Shown piece by piece: positions 55,160 through 63,953 of a stretch of DNA of 64,000 nt. This DNA comes from Cryptosporangium minutisporangium. GTDB lineage: Bacteria; Actinomycetota; Actinomycetes; Mycobacteriales; Cryptosporangiaceae. Position 1 is the first letter of the stretch. Each line of letters starts with the position of its first letter. The DNA is taken from NCBI RefSeq assembly GCF_039536245.1, contig NZ_BAAAYN010000012.1, positions 62,001-126,000 of the forward strand. The letters are read 5' to 3'. The notes beneath the pieces were generated by a model. The model saw only the letters and a program-made list of their open reading frames with translations. It searched no databases and was not told where the DNA came from. A program made the position numbers and the translations under genes.

Positions 55160-57166
55160 CTAGCGGCGGCGGCCGGCGGCTATGGCGGTGCGGCGTTTGA
55201 GGAAGTCTCGGACGACGTACTCGCCCAGGTTGTCGGCGTCGGACGTGAAGATCCGGCCACCGTTCCGGCGCGCCACCTCGGTCATGAAGTCGATCAACCG
55301 CGGATCCTCGCCCAGCATGAACACGTTGATCGCGATGCCCGACCGGGTGGCCTTGTCGACCTCGGCCAGCGTCAGCGCCAGCGTCTCCGGCATCGGCGGC
55401 CACATGAACACCGCTTCGCCGTCCCGCTCCAGGTGAGCGGTCGGCTCCCCGTCGGTCACCACCAGCAGGATCGGCTCGGCGTCGCCGTGCCGGGACAGGT
55501 GCCGCCGCGCCAGCATCAGCGCGTGCTGCAGGTTCGTGCCCTGCACCGGGTCGAAGTCCAGCCCGGCCAGCTCCGCCGGGCGCAGCGGCCGGGCGTACTG
55601 GCTGAACCCGATCAGCTCGATCGAGTCCTGCGGGTACCGGGTGGTGACCAGGTGGTGCAGCGCGAGCGCGGTCGACTTCGCCGCGCCCCACGTCCCGTTC
55701 AGCTCCATCGAGTACGACAGGTCGACCAGCAGCGCGACCGCCGCCCGTGACCGCTGCTCGGTCTCCACGACCTCGAAGTCGTCCACGATCAGCCCGACGC
55801 CGTCGGCCGAGGGCCCGGCGCGGAGGACGGCGTTCCGCACGGTGCGGACGACGTCCAGCGGCTGGGTGTCGCCGAACTGCCAGCCCCGGCTGCTGCCGGT
55901 CAGCTCGCCCGCTCCGCCCGCGTCCGGGATGTCGTGATCGCCGCGCGGCCCGTCGTGCAGCTGGGCGAACACCCGCCGCAGCGCCGTGGCGCCTAGCCGA
56001 CGCAGCGCCTTCGGCGCCAGCTCCAACTGACCGTTGCGGTTCTGCAGCCACCCCTGCCGGGTCAGCTCCCGCTCGATCCGTCGCAGGTTGGCCAGGTCGT
56101 CGACGGCCTCCCGCCCCAGCGCGCGCTGCACGAGCTCTTCGTCGACGTCGTCCAAGCCGGCACCGGCGTACTGCTGACCGAGTTGCCGGTCCAGCGACTC
56201 GACGTCGGAGAGTTCGGCGATCGCGCTGGTGGCGTCGCCCATCCCCATGCCTTCCTGGCCGGACATCCGTGGGTCGCCGCCCCACCGCAGGTCCGGACGG
56301 GCGGCCCGGAGCTGCTGGTTGAGCCGCTCCAGCTCGGTGGAGAGCCCGAGGTCCCCGCCGAACATGGAGTCCATCAGGCTGCCCAGCTCGGCCCGTTGCT
56401 CGGCCGTGAGGCCGTCCATCATCCGCTGAGTAGCGGCGGCCCGCCGCGCCAGCTGGTCGATCAGCTCGTCGATGCTGTTCGGCCGCTCCGGGAAGAACTC
56501 GCCGTGCCGGTCGAGGAACCGGTCGAGGTCGTCCTGACCGGCCTCGCCCCGCGCGTGCTTGCTGAGCAGATCGTTGAGGTCCGCGATCATGTCCCGGACG
56601 CGCTGCATGTCCTCGGGCGAGGCGTTCTCGAGCGCCTGCTTCATCCCGGAGAACTGGCTGTCGAGCACCTCCCGGCGCAGCAGGTCCTGGATCTCCTGGT
56701 ACTTGCTCGCGGCCTCGGGGGAGCGCCACTGCCGGTCAGCCAGCGCGCGGACGGCGCTCGCGGTTTCGCTCGGCAGAGCGTCCAGCTCGGCTTCGTCGAA
56801 GCGCGCCAGATCGTCGGGATCGGCGAACAACGCACGCTTCTCCGCCTCGAGCGCCTGGTCGAGCAGCTCCCGGACCTGCTCCAGGGTGCCGTCCAGGCGC
56901 CCGGAACGGCGCAGTTGGTCACGTCGGCGGCGTAGCCGTCGGCGCAGGTCGTCCAGCCCGGAGAGGCCGTCCCGGCCGCGCTGCAGCAGCCGACGCAGTG
57001 CGTCGGCCGGCGTCGAGCCGGCCAGGATGTCGTCGCCGATCCCGTCCAGTGCTTCGCGGACGTCGAACGGCGGCGCGAGCGGGTCGGCACCGCCCGACCA
57101 GCGGCCGTACCGGTACCCGCCGCGTCGGCGAGGGGGCGGTGGGGGTTCCAGCGGTTCTGCGGTCAT
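55160..57166 (-). CDS. VWA-domain protein, partner of the MoxR ATPase
   Basis: 668 residues from ATG 57166. N-terminal half is helical and charged (QLRRSGRLDGTLEQVRELLD), with helical stretches that may bind partners. C-terminal von Willebrand A domain: MIDAS motif DxSxS in AVALLVDLSYSMELNGTWGA, Thr in VQGTNLQHALML, Asp in LLVVTDGEPTAH. Mg-chelatase-like MoxR/VWA pairs work as chaperones for metal or cofactor insertion. It lies 17 bp after the MoxR gene. Confidence 0.9.
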   Translation of the reverse strand: MTAEPLEPPPPPRRRGGYRYGRWSGGADPLAPPFDVREALDGIGDDILAGSTPADALRRLLQRGRDGLSGLDDLRRRLRRRRDQLRRSGRLDGTLEQVRELLDQALEAEKRALFADPDDLARFDEAELDALPSETASAVRALADRQWRSPEAASKYQEIQDLLRREVLDSQFSGMKQALENASPEDMQRVRDMIADLNDLLSKHARGEAGQDDLDRFLDRHGEFFPERPNSIDELIDQLARRAAATQRMMDGLTAEQRAELGSLMDSMFGGDLGLSTELERLNQQLRAARPDLRWGGDPRMSGQEGMGMGDATSAIAELSDVESLDRQLGQQYAGAGLDDVDEELVQRALGREAVDDLANLRRIERELTRQGWLQNRNGQLELAPKALRRLGATALRRVFAQLHDGPRGDHDIPDAGGAGELTGSSRGWQFGDTQPLDVVRTVRNAVLRAGPSADGVGLIVDDFEVVETEQRSRAAVALLVDLSYSMELNGTWGAAKSTALALHHLVTTRYPQDSIELIGFSQYARPLRPAELAGLDFDPVQGTNLQHALMLARRHLSRHGDAEPILLVVTDGEPTAHLERDGEAVFMWPPMPETLALTLAEVDKATRSGIAINVFMLGEDPRLIDFMTEVARRNGGRIFTSDADNLGEYVVRDFLKRRTAIAAGRRR

Positions 57167-57183
57167 CGTCTACCCCCTCGGGG

Positions 57184-58638
57184 TCAGGAACCGTAGAGGG
57201 TCTGACCGTCGGCCACGTCCTTGGCCAGCCGGCGGTTGAGGTGGAGCCCTTCCATCGCGAACTCGACCGCGGCGGCGGCCAGACCCGGCGACTCCGCCCC
57301 GTCGGGCACGCCGAGCCGTTCGAGGATCTGCGCCAGGCCGGGCACCGTGCCGAGCTGGTGTAGCAGGTCGGCGGCGGCGACGTTCTCGCCGGCCATCACC
57401 GTGCTGCCGCCTTCGAACTTCGTCTGCAGCCCGGAGAGGTCGACGCCGGCCAGGTACCGCCGGAACGTCCTGGCCACCGCACGACGGAGCAGATGGTCGA
57501 GGACCTCGATCTCCCGGCCGTCCTCCAGGTCGCCGGAGAGATCGGCGAACTCCACCTTGCCCCGGCTGGCCGGAACCACCGAGGGCAGGTCGCTGACCCG
57601 GGCGACCGGTGTCTCGCCGGTCCGGGCCGCCCGCCGCACCGCGGAGGCGGCGACGGTCTCCAGCGCGGCGATCGCGAACCGGGCCGAGACGCCGGACCGC
57701 TGGTCGACCTGCGGTGCCTCCCGGACCTCCCGGGTGAAGCGGGCGATGACCTCCCGCAGGTGGTCGGGCACGACCGGCTCACCCAGCGGCTCGTCCGGCC
57801 AGGTGACCAGCGCCTCCTGCTCGATCACGGCCAGTTCGCCGGTGAGGTCGAGCGGGTAGTGCGTGCGGATCTCCGCGCCGAACCTGTCCTTGAGGGGCGT
57901 GATGATGCGCCCGCGGTTCGTGTAGTCCTCGGGGTTCGCGCTGGCGACCACGAGCAGGTCGAGCGGCAGGCGCAGCGTGTAACCGCGGACCTGGACGTCC
58001 CGCTCCTCGAGCACGTTGAGCAGCGAGACCTGGATCCGCTCGGCCAGGTCGGGGAGTTCGTTCACGGCGATGATGCCGCGGTTGGTGCGGGGGACCAGTC
58101 CGTAGTGGATGGTCTCCGGGTCGCCGAGCGTTCGGCCCTGGGCGACCTTGATCGGGTCGACGTCGCCGATCAGGTCACCGACGGACGTGTCCGGGGTGGC
58201 GAGCTTCTCGCCGTAGCGGAACGAGCGGTGCAGCCACTCGACCGGTGTGGCGTCGCCGAGTTCGGCGACGAGGTTCTGCCCGTACACGCTGATCGGCGCG
58301 AACGGGTGGTCATTGAGTTCGGAGCCGGCGATCACCGGGGTCCACTCGTCGAGCAGGGAGACCAGCGACCGGATCAGCCGGGTCTTGCCCTGGCCGCGTT
58401 CGCCGAGCAGTACCAGGTCGTGGCCGGCGAGCAGAGCCCGCTCCAGCTCGGGGAGGACCGTGTCGTCGAATCCGAGGATTCCGGGGACGGAGGGTTCGCC
58501 GGCCCGCAGCCGGGCCAGCAGGTTGTGCCGGATTTCGGCTTTCACGCCGCGGTAGGGGGTCCCGGCGTCCCGCAGGGCGCCGAGAGTGGTCGGTTCGGGC
58601 CGGGCTGCCGCCTCGGCCGCCGAGGCATCACGCGTCAC
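57184..58638 (-). CDS. MoxR-type AAA+ ATPase (magnesium-chelatase-like)
   Basis: 484 residues from GTG 58638. Walker A GERGQGKTRLIRSL, Walker B region GIIAVNELPDLAERIQVSLL, sensor ASANPEDYTNRGRIITPLKD with Arg finger candidates. Typical of ChlI-like proteins that act with the VWA protein encoded next. Client unknown; in other bacteria such pairs mature metalloenzymes or act in stress response. Confidence 0.92.
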   Translation of the reverse strand: MTRDASAAEAAARPEPTTLGALRDAGTPYRGVKAEIRHNLLARLRAGEPSVPGILGFDDTVLPELERALLAGHDLVLLGERGQGKTRLIRSLVSLLDEWTPVIAGSELNDHPFAPISVYGQNLVAELGDATPVEWLHRSFRYGEKLATPDTSVGDLIGDVDPIKVAQGRTLGDPETIHYGLVPRTNRGIIAVNELPDLAERIQVSLLNVLEERDVQVRGYTLRLPLDLLVVASANPEDYTNRGRIITPLKDRFGAEIRTHYPLDLTGELAVIEQEALVTWPDEPLGEPVVPDHLREVIARFTREVREAPQVDQRSGVSARFAIAALETVAASAVRRAARTGETPVARVSDLPSVVPASRGKVEFADLSGDLEDGREIEVLDHLLRRAVARTFRRYLAGVDLSGLQTKFEGGSTVMAGENVAAADLLHQLGTVPGLAQILERLGVPDGAESPGLAAAAVEFAMEGLHLNRRLAKDVADGQTLYGS

Positions 58639-58723
58639 GGTCCGACGCTACGTCGGAATCCCGAGCCTTGCGAGGCTGTGCACCCTTTTCCGCCTTCGGC
58701 GCCTCGACCTCAGCCGACCTCAG

Positions 58724-58799
58724 CAGTCACGGGCTACGAAGAACGCAGTCACGGGCTACGAAGAACGCAGTCACGGGCTACGAAGAACGCAGTCACGGG
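58724..58799 (-). repeat. 22-bp tandem array starting at a stop codon
   Basis: On the minus strand TGACTGCGTTC followed by TTCGTAGCCCG is repeated three times plus TGACTG. The first TGA (58795-58793) is the stop codon of the MEDS-kinase gene. Like the manA array the unit starts TGACT-R-CG, is not a multiple of 3, and contains TGA and TAG. Confidence 0.95.
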
Positions 58800-59707
58800 G
58801 ACGAGATGGAACGCACCAATTGCACGGTCGCGCCGTCTCCGTCGTAGATCGTGACTCGTTGGCAGATTTGCCGGGCTAGCCACAGGCCGCGTCCCCGCTC
58901 CTGCGCAGTCCCCGGCGGGCGGTACCCGGCGACCAGCGAGTTGACGATCGGCTGGGCGCTCCAGATGTCGCAGTACAGGCAGTCGCCGTCCCGCCAGAAG
59001 CGTCCGACGCCCAGGCCGCCGCCGTGCTCGACGGCGTTGCTCGCGATCTCGTAGATCGCGATCAGGAACTCCTGCGCGTCGTCCTCGACCATCCCGGCGT
59101 CCCGCGCCCAGCCCAGCGTGGCCTGCCGGACGGTCGGGATCTCCGCCGCGTGGAACTCGATCGTCATCGCGTCGGCCGGTACGACCAGCCGTGCCGGCTG
59201 CGGACGCGCGGCCAGGAACTCCGCCGCCGGGACGTAGACCGACGAGTTCGAGACGCCCGACGTGCCCATCGTCGAGGGGTGGGTGTGGTGAGCCACCTCC
59301 AGCACTCCCGGGTCGAGAACGCTGGCGTCGTAGGCGCAGCAGAGGTCGACGGGTAGGCCGGCGAGTGCGGTGTTCAGCACCGACTCGTAGTCCTCCCACT
59401 CCGCGCCGCCGGTCCGGTCGTCCCAGCGGATCTCGGTGAGCACCCGCAGACGCTGCCCACGGCGCGCGCACCGTTCGGCCCGCCGGGCGTAGCCGCCGAT
59501 CGTCCAGGCCGGTACGCGGTGCCATTCCCGGTCGTCGACCACCTCGACGCGGGTGGCCAGGGAGCCCAGCGCCGCGGTCAGCTCGGCGGCACGCGGGCTC
59601 GCCACCACGACGGTGTCACCCGCAGCGATGCCCTGCCGGACGTACTCGGTCGCGCATCCGAGGAAATCGTCGACGGAGGAGTAGACGAGCGCGTGGTGTT
59701 CGAGCAT
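58793..59707 (-). CDS. MEDS domain plus anti-sigma-type ATPase (regulatory protein)
   Basis: 304 residues from ATG 59707; the frame is open to 59881 but no conserved residues lie there. N-terminal MEDS domain (HHALVYSSVDDFLGCATEYV; GVLEVAHHTHPSTM region) is followed by an RsbW-like HATPase domain: FLIAIYEIASNAVEHGGGLG and RGRGLWLARQICQRV. Members switch sigma factors by binding anti-anti-sigma proteins. A natural partner could be a sigma system outside the window or the sigma-like protein at 2.4 kb (speculation). Its stop codon is the first base of a tandem array. Confidence 0.88.
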   Translation of the reverse strand: MLEHHALVYSSVDDFLGCATEYVRQGIAAGDTVVVASPRAAELTAALGSLATRVEVVDDREWHRVPAWTIGGYARRAERCARRGQRLRVLTEIRWDDRTGGAEWEDYESVLNTALAGLPVDLCCAYDASVLDPGVLEVAHHTHPSTMGTSGVSNSSVYVPAAEFLAARPQPARLVVPADAMTIEFHAAEIPTVRQATLGWARDAGMVEDDAQEFLIAIYEIASNAVEHGGGLGVGRFWRDGDCLYCDIWSAQPIVNSLVAGYRPPGTAQERGRGLWLARQICQRVTIYDGDGATVQLVRSISSP

Positions 59708-60020
59708 CGGCCCCGCGCCGGGGGGCGGATCGCCATCGATCTGTGCGGCGGTCAAGGCCGACCCGAAGGAGTCAGGCGGGGAACCCGCTGAACGGCTCCC
59801 ACCGCAGAGCGCACAGTCGTCTCCTGCCCGTCGTCTCCCAGATGCACCGGCACTACCCGCATACCGGATTAGTAATCGCACCGGCGCCGGTCAGGGTAAC
59901 CACCGTTCTTCGCCCCTCGCAGCACCCCCGGCACCAGAGGTACACCAACCACCCAAGAGTGGCAGGGACCAGGCGGGTCCGGCCCGTCCTCCGGAGCGGG
60001 GTGCTGGCACGATCGTCGAT
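59708..60020. other. Intergenic region before ilvA
   Basis: Between divergent MEDS-kinase and ilvA genes. I see no leader peptide rich in branched-chain amino acids, no T-box and no clear operator. The promoters of both genes must lie here. Confidence 0.4.
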
Positions 60021-61289
60021 ATGCCGAGCACCGACTCGTTGGACACCCCAGCCGAGGTGGACACCCCTGCCGGGACGGGTGATCCCGCTGTCCTGGTGAC
60101 GCCCGCCGATGTCCGGGCTGCGCGGGACGCGCTCGCCGGTGTGGTGCGGCGGACGCCGCTGGAGGAGTGCGAGCCGCTCCGCCGCCTGGTCGGCGGACCG
60201 GCGTACCTGAAGTGCGAGAACCTGCAGCACGCGGGCTCGTTCAAGCTGCGCGGAGCGTACCTGCGGCTGGCGCGGCTCTCGCCGGAGGAGCGAGCCACCG
60301 GGGTGGTCGCGGCGAGCGCGGGCAACCACGCCCAGGGCGTGGCGCTCGCGGCCCGCCAGGTGGGGACGCACGCCACCGTCTTCATGCCGGTGGGCGCCTC
60401 GCTGCCGAAGGTGGCGGCCACCCGCGAGTACGGCGCCACCGTCGAACTGGTCGGCAACAGCATCGACGAGGCGATGGCGGCGGCCACCCGGTTCGCCCGG
60501 GAGCGCGGCGCGGTCTACGTCCACCCGTTCGACCATCCGGACGTCGTCGCCGGACAGGGCACCGTCGGGCTGGAGATCCTGGAGCAGTGCCCGGACGTCC
60601 GGACGATCGTCGTGCCGACCGGCGGTGGCGGGCTGGTCGCCGGGATCGCGTCGGTGGTCACCACCGAGCGTCCGGACATCCGGCTGATCGGCGTGCAAGC
60701 GGCGGGTGCCGCCGCGGTACCGCCGTCGCTGGCGGCCGGACACCCGGTCGCGCTGGCCGAGATGCGGACGATGGCCGACGGCATCGCCGTCGGACGCCCC
60801 GGCGAGCTGACCCTCGCCCACATCAGCGCGCAGGTCGCCGAGGTGCGGACGGTCACCGAGGAGCAGCTCTCGCAGGCGCTGCTGTTCGGACTGGAGCGGG
60901 CGAAGATGGTGGTGGAGCCCGCAGGTGCGGCCGCGCTCGCCGCGGTGCTGGCCGACCCGGGAGCCTTCCAGGCGCCGGTCGTCGTCGTGCTCTCCGGCGG
61001 CAACATCGACCCGCTGCTGCTGCTCCGGGTGATCGAGCACGGCATGGCAGCCGCCGGCCGGTACGCCGACCTGACCGTGCGGTTCGCCGACCGTCCCGGC
61101 ATGTTGGCGGGGCTGCTCGGCGTCCTGGCGCGGCACCGGGCCAACGTTCTGGACATCGCTCACGTGCGGCACGACGCCGCGCTGCGGGTCGGCGACGTCG
61201 AGGTGTCGCTGACGCTGGAGACGGACGGCCCCGACCACTCCCACCGGACGATCAACGCACTGCGGGCCGCAGGCTACTCAGTGGAGTGA
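60021..61289 (+). CDS. ilvA: Threonine ammonia-lyase (ACT-domain form)
   Basis: 422 residues from ATG 60021. PLP enzyme of fold II: PLP Lys in LQHAGSFKLRGAYLRLARLS, AGNHAQGVALAARQVGTHAT, phosphate loop VPTGGGGLVAGIAS, and Ser in VVLSGGNIDPLLLLR. A single ACT domain at the C-terminus (DLTVRFADRPGMLAGLLGVL), as in the shorter bacterial enzyme. It deaminates threonine to 2-oxobutanoate for isoleucine; the first ~25 residues are not conserved. Convergent with greA. Confidence 0.93.
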   Translation: MPSTDSLDTPAEVDTPAGTGDPAVLVTPADVRAARDALAGVVRRTPLEECEPLRRLVGGPAYLKCENLQHAGSFKLRGAYLRLARLSPEERATGVVAASAGNHAQGVALAARQVGTHATVFMPVGASLPKVAATREYGATVELVGNSIDEAMAAATRFARERGAVYVHPFDHPDVVAGQGTVGLEILEQCPDVRTIVVPTGGGGLVAGIASVVTTERPDIRLIGVQAAGAAAVPPSLAAGHPVALAEMRTMADGIAVGRPGELTLAHISAQVAEVRTVTEEQLSQALLFGLERAKMVVEPAGAAALAAVLADPGAFQAPVVVVLSGGNIDPLLLLRVIEHGMAAAGRYADLTVRFADRPGMLAGLLGVLARHRANVLDIAHVRHDAALRVGDVEVSLTLETDGPDHSHRTINALRAAGYSVE

Positions 61290-61304
61290 CCCGCGGCCCG
61301 CAGT
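61259..61304. terminator. Hairpin terminator between ilvA and greA
   Basis: ACTGCGGGCCGC (61259-61270) pairs perfectly with GCGGCCCGCAGT (61293-61304); the 22-base loop holds the ilvA stop codon. It ends 10 bp from the greA stop and works for either strand. Confidence 0.75.
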
Positions 61305-61313
61305 GAACGGGAA

Positions 61314-61814
61314 TCAGCCGCCGAACGGCTCGAGCTTGGCGATCGTGACGTTGATCTTGGCGCCGCTCGGGGCGTCGTAGCTCACCTTGTCGCCCGGCTT
61401 GTGGTCGAGGATCGCGGAGCCGAGCGCGGACTCCGGGGAGTACACGGTCAGGTCCGTCGTCGACGAGATCTCCCGGGAACCGAGCAGGAACGTCTCGGTG
61501 TCGTCGGGGTCGTCGTCGAACTGGACCGTGACCACCGTGCCGGGCACGACGACGGTCGCCGTGGTGGGCGCCTCGCCGACGCGCGCGCTACGGAGCAGGT
61601 CCTCGAGCTGCCGGATCCGGCCTTCCTGCTTGCCCTGCTCCTCCTTGGCGGCGTGGTAGCCACCGTTCTCACGGAGGTCGCCTTCCTCGCGGCGCGCGTT
61701 GATCTCCGCCGCGATCACCGGGCGGTTCGACTTGAGCTCCTCGAGCTCGGCCTTCAGCCGGTCGAACGCCTCCTGGGTGAGCCAGGTTGCGCGCGCCTCA
61801 TCGGTCGTAGACAC
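61314..61814 (-). CDS. greA: Transcription elongation factor GreA
   Basis: 166 residues from GTG 61814, behind GAGGAG. N-terminal coiled coil (AFDRLKAELEELKSNRPVIA; EINARREEGDLRENGGYHAA) with the acidic tip residues D/E in REEGDLREN that reach the RNA polymerase centre. C-terminal FKBP-like domain (GDKVSYDAPSGAKINVTIAK). GreA stimulates RNA cleavage by stalled polymerase. In actinobacteria the greA-DUF4307-mca order is common; here a GASR-repeat membrane gene separates greA and DUF4307. Confidence 0.96.
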   Translation of the reverse strand: MSTTDEARATWLTQEAFDRLKAELEELKSNRPVIAAEINARREEGDLRENGGYHAAKEEQGKQEGRIRQLEDLLRSARVGEAPTTATVVVPGTVVTVQFDDDPDDTETFLLGSREISSTTDLTVYSPESALGSAILDHKPGDKVSYDAPSGAKINVTIAKLEPFGG

Positions 61815-62165
61815 GGGTGCTCCTCGGGGGTCAACGGATAGATCGGGTGGAACGGAGCTTCATAGGATAGCCCGGTAGAGCGCTTCCGGGCCGGGCTCGG
61901 GGAAGCCCAGTGCAGTCACGTGGTTACTCAGCCGATTCGTTTTCGGCCGCGCGCACCGCGTCAACCCCGCCAGGGACCGAGCCTTCGTCGTCTCCTGGCG
62001 TGATCGCCTGCCGTGCGTCTCACCACGCTGACTACCTCTCTCGCCGCCTCGGGAGGACGCCCCCAGGCGACCGGATGATCAGGATGACATCCCCATGCCA
62101 TTTCGTTCAACGATTGGCGCCCCCCGAAGTGCCCACGCGGACGGCGAAGTTTCGGGCTTCGCAGG
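61815..62165. other. Intergenic region between greA and the GASR-repeat gene
   Basis: About 350 bp. One plus-strand open frame exists but lacks coding composition and a ribosome site. The greA promoter should lie near 61850-61900. I see no repeat or RNA motif. Confidence 0.4.
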
Positions 62166-63308
62166 TCAGGGGCAGGACTCAGCGCTGGGGGCGGGCTGCT
62201 CAGCCGACTCCTCCGGGCTGGGCTCGGTGGTCTCGTCCGGCTCCTCGGTCGGGTCGGCCAGGGGACGCGCGGTAGCGGACGCGGGTGCGTCGGCTGCGGG
62301 TGCGTCGGCGGCCATGGCCGCCATGGCCGCCGCGCAGGTCGGGGTGGGGCGGGAGGCCGCGCCCGGACGGCTGGTGCGGCCGGGTCGGCCGGTCCGACTG
62401 GGCGCCTCGGGGCGGGTCGGTGGGTTCCCGGCGCCCGACTCCTCGTCGGGTCCGCCGTCGTCGCCGGCGGGTGGAGCCGCCGGAGCACCGGGGCGTGCGG
62501 CTCCCGGCGTGGCACCCGGCCCGCCCGGAGTGCCCGCCGTCGTCGTCGGGCGCGGAGCGACCTGACCGTCCGGGCCGGGCGTCGGCTGGGTGCCCGTGGT
62601 CGGTGCGCCGTCCGGTCCCGGGGTGGTGCTGGGGGAGACCGCCGCGAACGGCGGTGCGCTGGTGTCGACCCGGTCGCTCGGCTGCGCGTGCAGCATGGCC
62701 AGCGTGACGCCGAGGACGCCGACCGCGACGGTCATGCCGGCGGTCGAGAGCCCGAGCCGTGCCGGTGCCGGGGACTGGGGTGGCCGGTGCCGTCCGGTGT
62801 AGCTGCGCCGGGCCCGTCCCGACCGCTCCGGGTACCGCGCCACGTCCGACCGGTCCGAGCGCGGGACCAGGGCCAGTGGGTGCTCGCGGTAGTCGACGGT
62901 TTCGGCCGCGGACGGCACGGCGGGGAGGTCGACGGTCGTGGCGTCGTCCGGATCTCGGCGCACCACCGGGAGCGAGTCGGTCGTGACGTCGCCGAGCGGC
63001 CGAACAGGCGGCAACGGCAACCGCCCGGACCACTCCGGCGGTACTGCGGGAAATTCCTCGGTGACGTCGGAGAGCTGGTCGTACGCGCTGGTCCGCGCGG
63101 CGTCGTAACCGGCCCGGTCGAGTTCGGCAGCGTCGGCGTCGGCCCGGTCGCGTTCGGCGGCCCTGGCGCGGGCCCAGTAGAGCGGGTCGGCCGTCTCCGC
63201 CCCGTGCCGGGACGCCCCGGGCCGAGACGCCCCCTGCCGGGACGCCCCATCACGGGACGCCCGATCACGAGACGCCCCATCACGAGATGCGGAGTGCCGA
63301 GCAGCCAT
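62166..63308 (-). CDS. Single-pass membrane protein with N-terminal GASRx repeats and Pro/Thr-rich tail
   Basis: 380 residues from ATG 63308. Residues ~4-40 are six or seven copies of (G)ASRx, 15 bp each. A hydrophilic cytoplasmic part, one membrane helix (LGLSTAGMTVAVGVLGVTLA) near 195-215, then a tail rich in Pro, Thr, Gly and Ala, ending AESCP. The tail holds an Ala/Met stretch CAAAMAAMAADAPAAD. No enzyme domain. Looks like an envelope or scaffold protein; its tail resembles an O-mannosylation substrate. Confidence 0.65.
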   Translation of the reverse strand: MAARHSASRDGASRDRASRDGASRQGASRPGASRHGAETADPLYWARARAAERDRADADAAELDRAGYDAARTSAYDQLSDVTEEFPAVPPEWSGRLPLPPVRPLGDVTTDSLPVVRRDPDDATTVDLPAVPSAAETVDYREHPLALVPRSDRSDVARYPERSGRARRSYTGRHRPPQSPAPARLGLSTAGMTVAVGVLGVTLAMLHAQPSDRVDTSAPPFAAVSPSTTPGPDGAPTTGTQPTPGPDGQVAPRPTTTAGTPGGPGATPGAARPGAPAAPPAGDDGGPDEESGAGNPPTRPEAPSRTGRPGRTSRPGAASRPTPTCAAAMAAMAADAPAADAPASATARPLADPTEEPDETTEPSPEESAEQPAPSAESCP

Positions 63309-63551
63309 ACGGGTGACGTCTCCGCTCGGTCGTGGTGACAACCGTCAGCGTCGAAAGCCGGCGGCTACGTGCGGAAGACCCCCTCACGCACTAGCCAGGT
63401 AACCTCGGGAAATCGTCAGCGGCGAGGCTGCTGTCCCGATGCGATCCCGCTACCCGAGGGGACCGTCCGTCGTTCGGGGGAACGGATGGCCCTCCGGGCA
63501 CAGTTCACCCCCGCCCCTCCACTACCCCGACGACGCTGCGCCCTCCGTGGT

Positions 63552-63953
63552 TCACTGCGCCGGCCTGCAGCCCGCCGTCTCACCGCTGATCGCCCGCTTC
63601 GTCGTGGTGAGCGTGACGATCTGGTTGACGACGGCGTCGCCCGCCGGAACCGAGATCTCCGTCCGGCCGACCTCGGAGCCGTCCTCCGCCCGGGAGCGCA
63701 CCGCGCACCGCAACGGCGTCTCGCGTGCGCCGGAGACCTCCACCTCGATCCGCACGGCACGGTCGGACGTCACCGAGTAGCGCAGTACCCGCGCCTCGAC
63801 GTGGTCGTCGCCGTAGGTCGTGTAGAGCTTTCCGGCGACGCCGATCCCGGCGATCACCACGACCGCGACCAGCGCTGGGACCAGCCATCGGGGATAGCTG
63901 CGTGGTGACCGTCGCCGGCCGTACCGGTCGGGTGGAAATACTGGTGCGGTCAC
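63552..63953 (-). CDS. DUF4307 membrane protein
   Basis: 133 residues from GTG 63953. A short basic start (RYGRRRSPRSYPRW), one membrane helix (LVPALVAVVVIAGIGVAGKL) and an outside beta-rich domain with RVLRYSVTSDRAVRIEVEVS and RCAVRSRAEDGSEVGRTEIS, which is the DUF4307 pattern. It usually lies next to mca, the mycothiol conjugate amidase, which should be just outside the window. Confidence 0.88.
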   Translation of the reverse strand: MTAPVFPPDRYGRRRSPRSYPRWLVPALVAVVVIAGIGVAGKLYTTYGDDHVEARVLRYSVTSDRAVRIEVEVSGARETPLRCAVRSRAEDGSEVGRTEISVPAGDAVVNQIVTLTTTKRAISGETAGCRPAQ

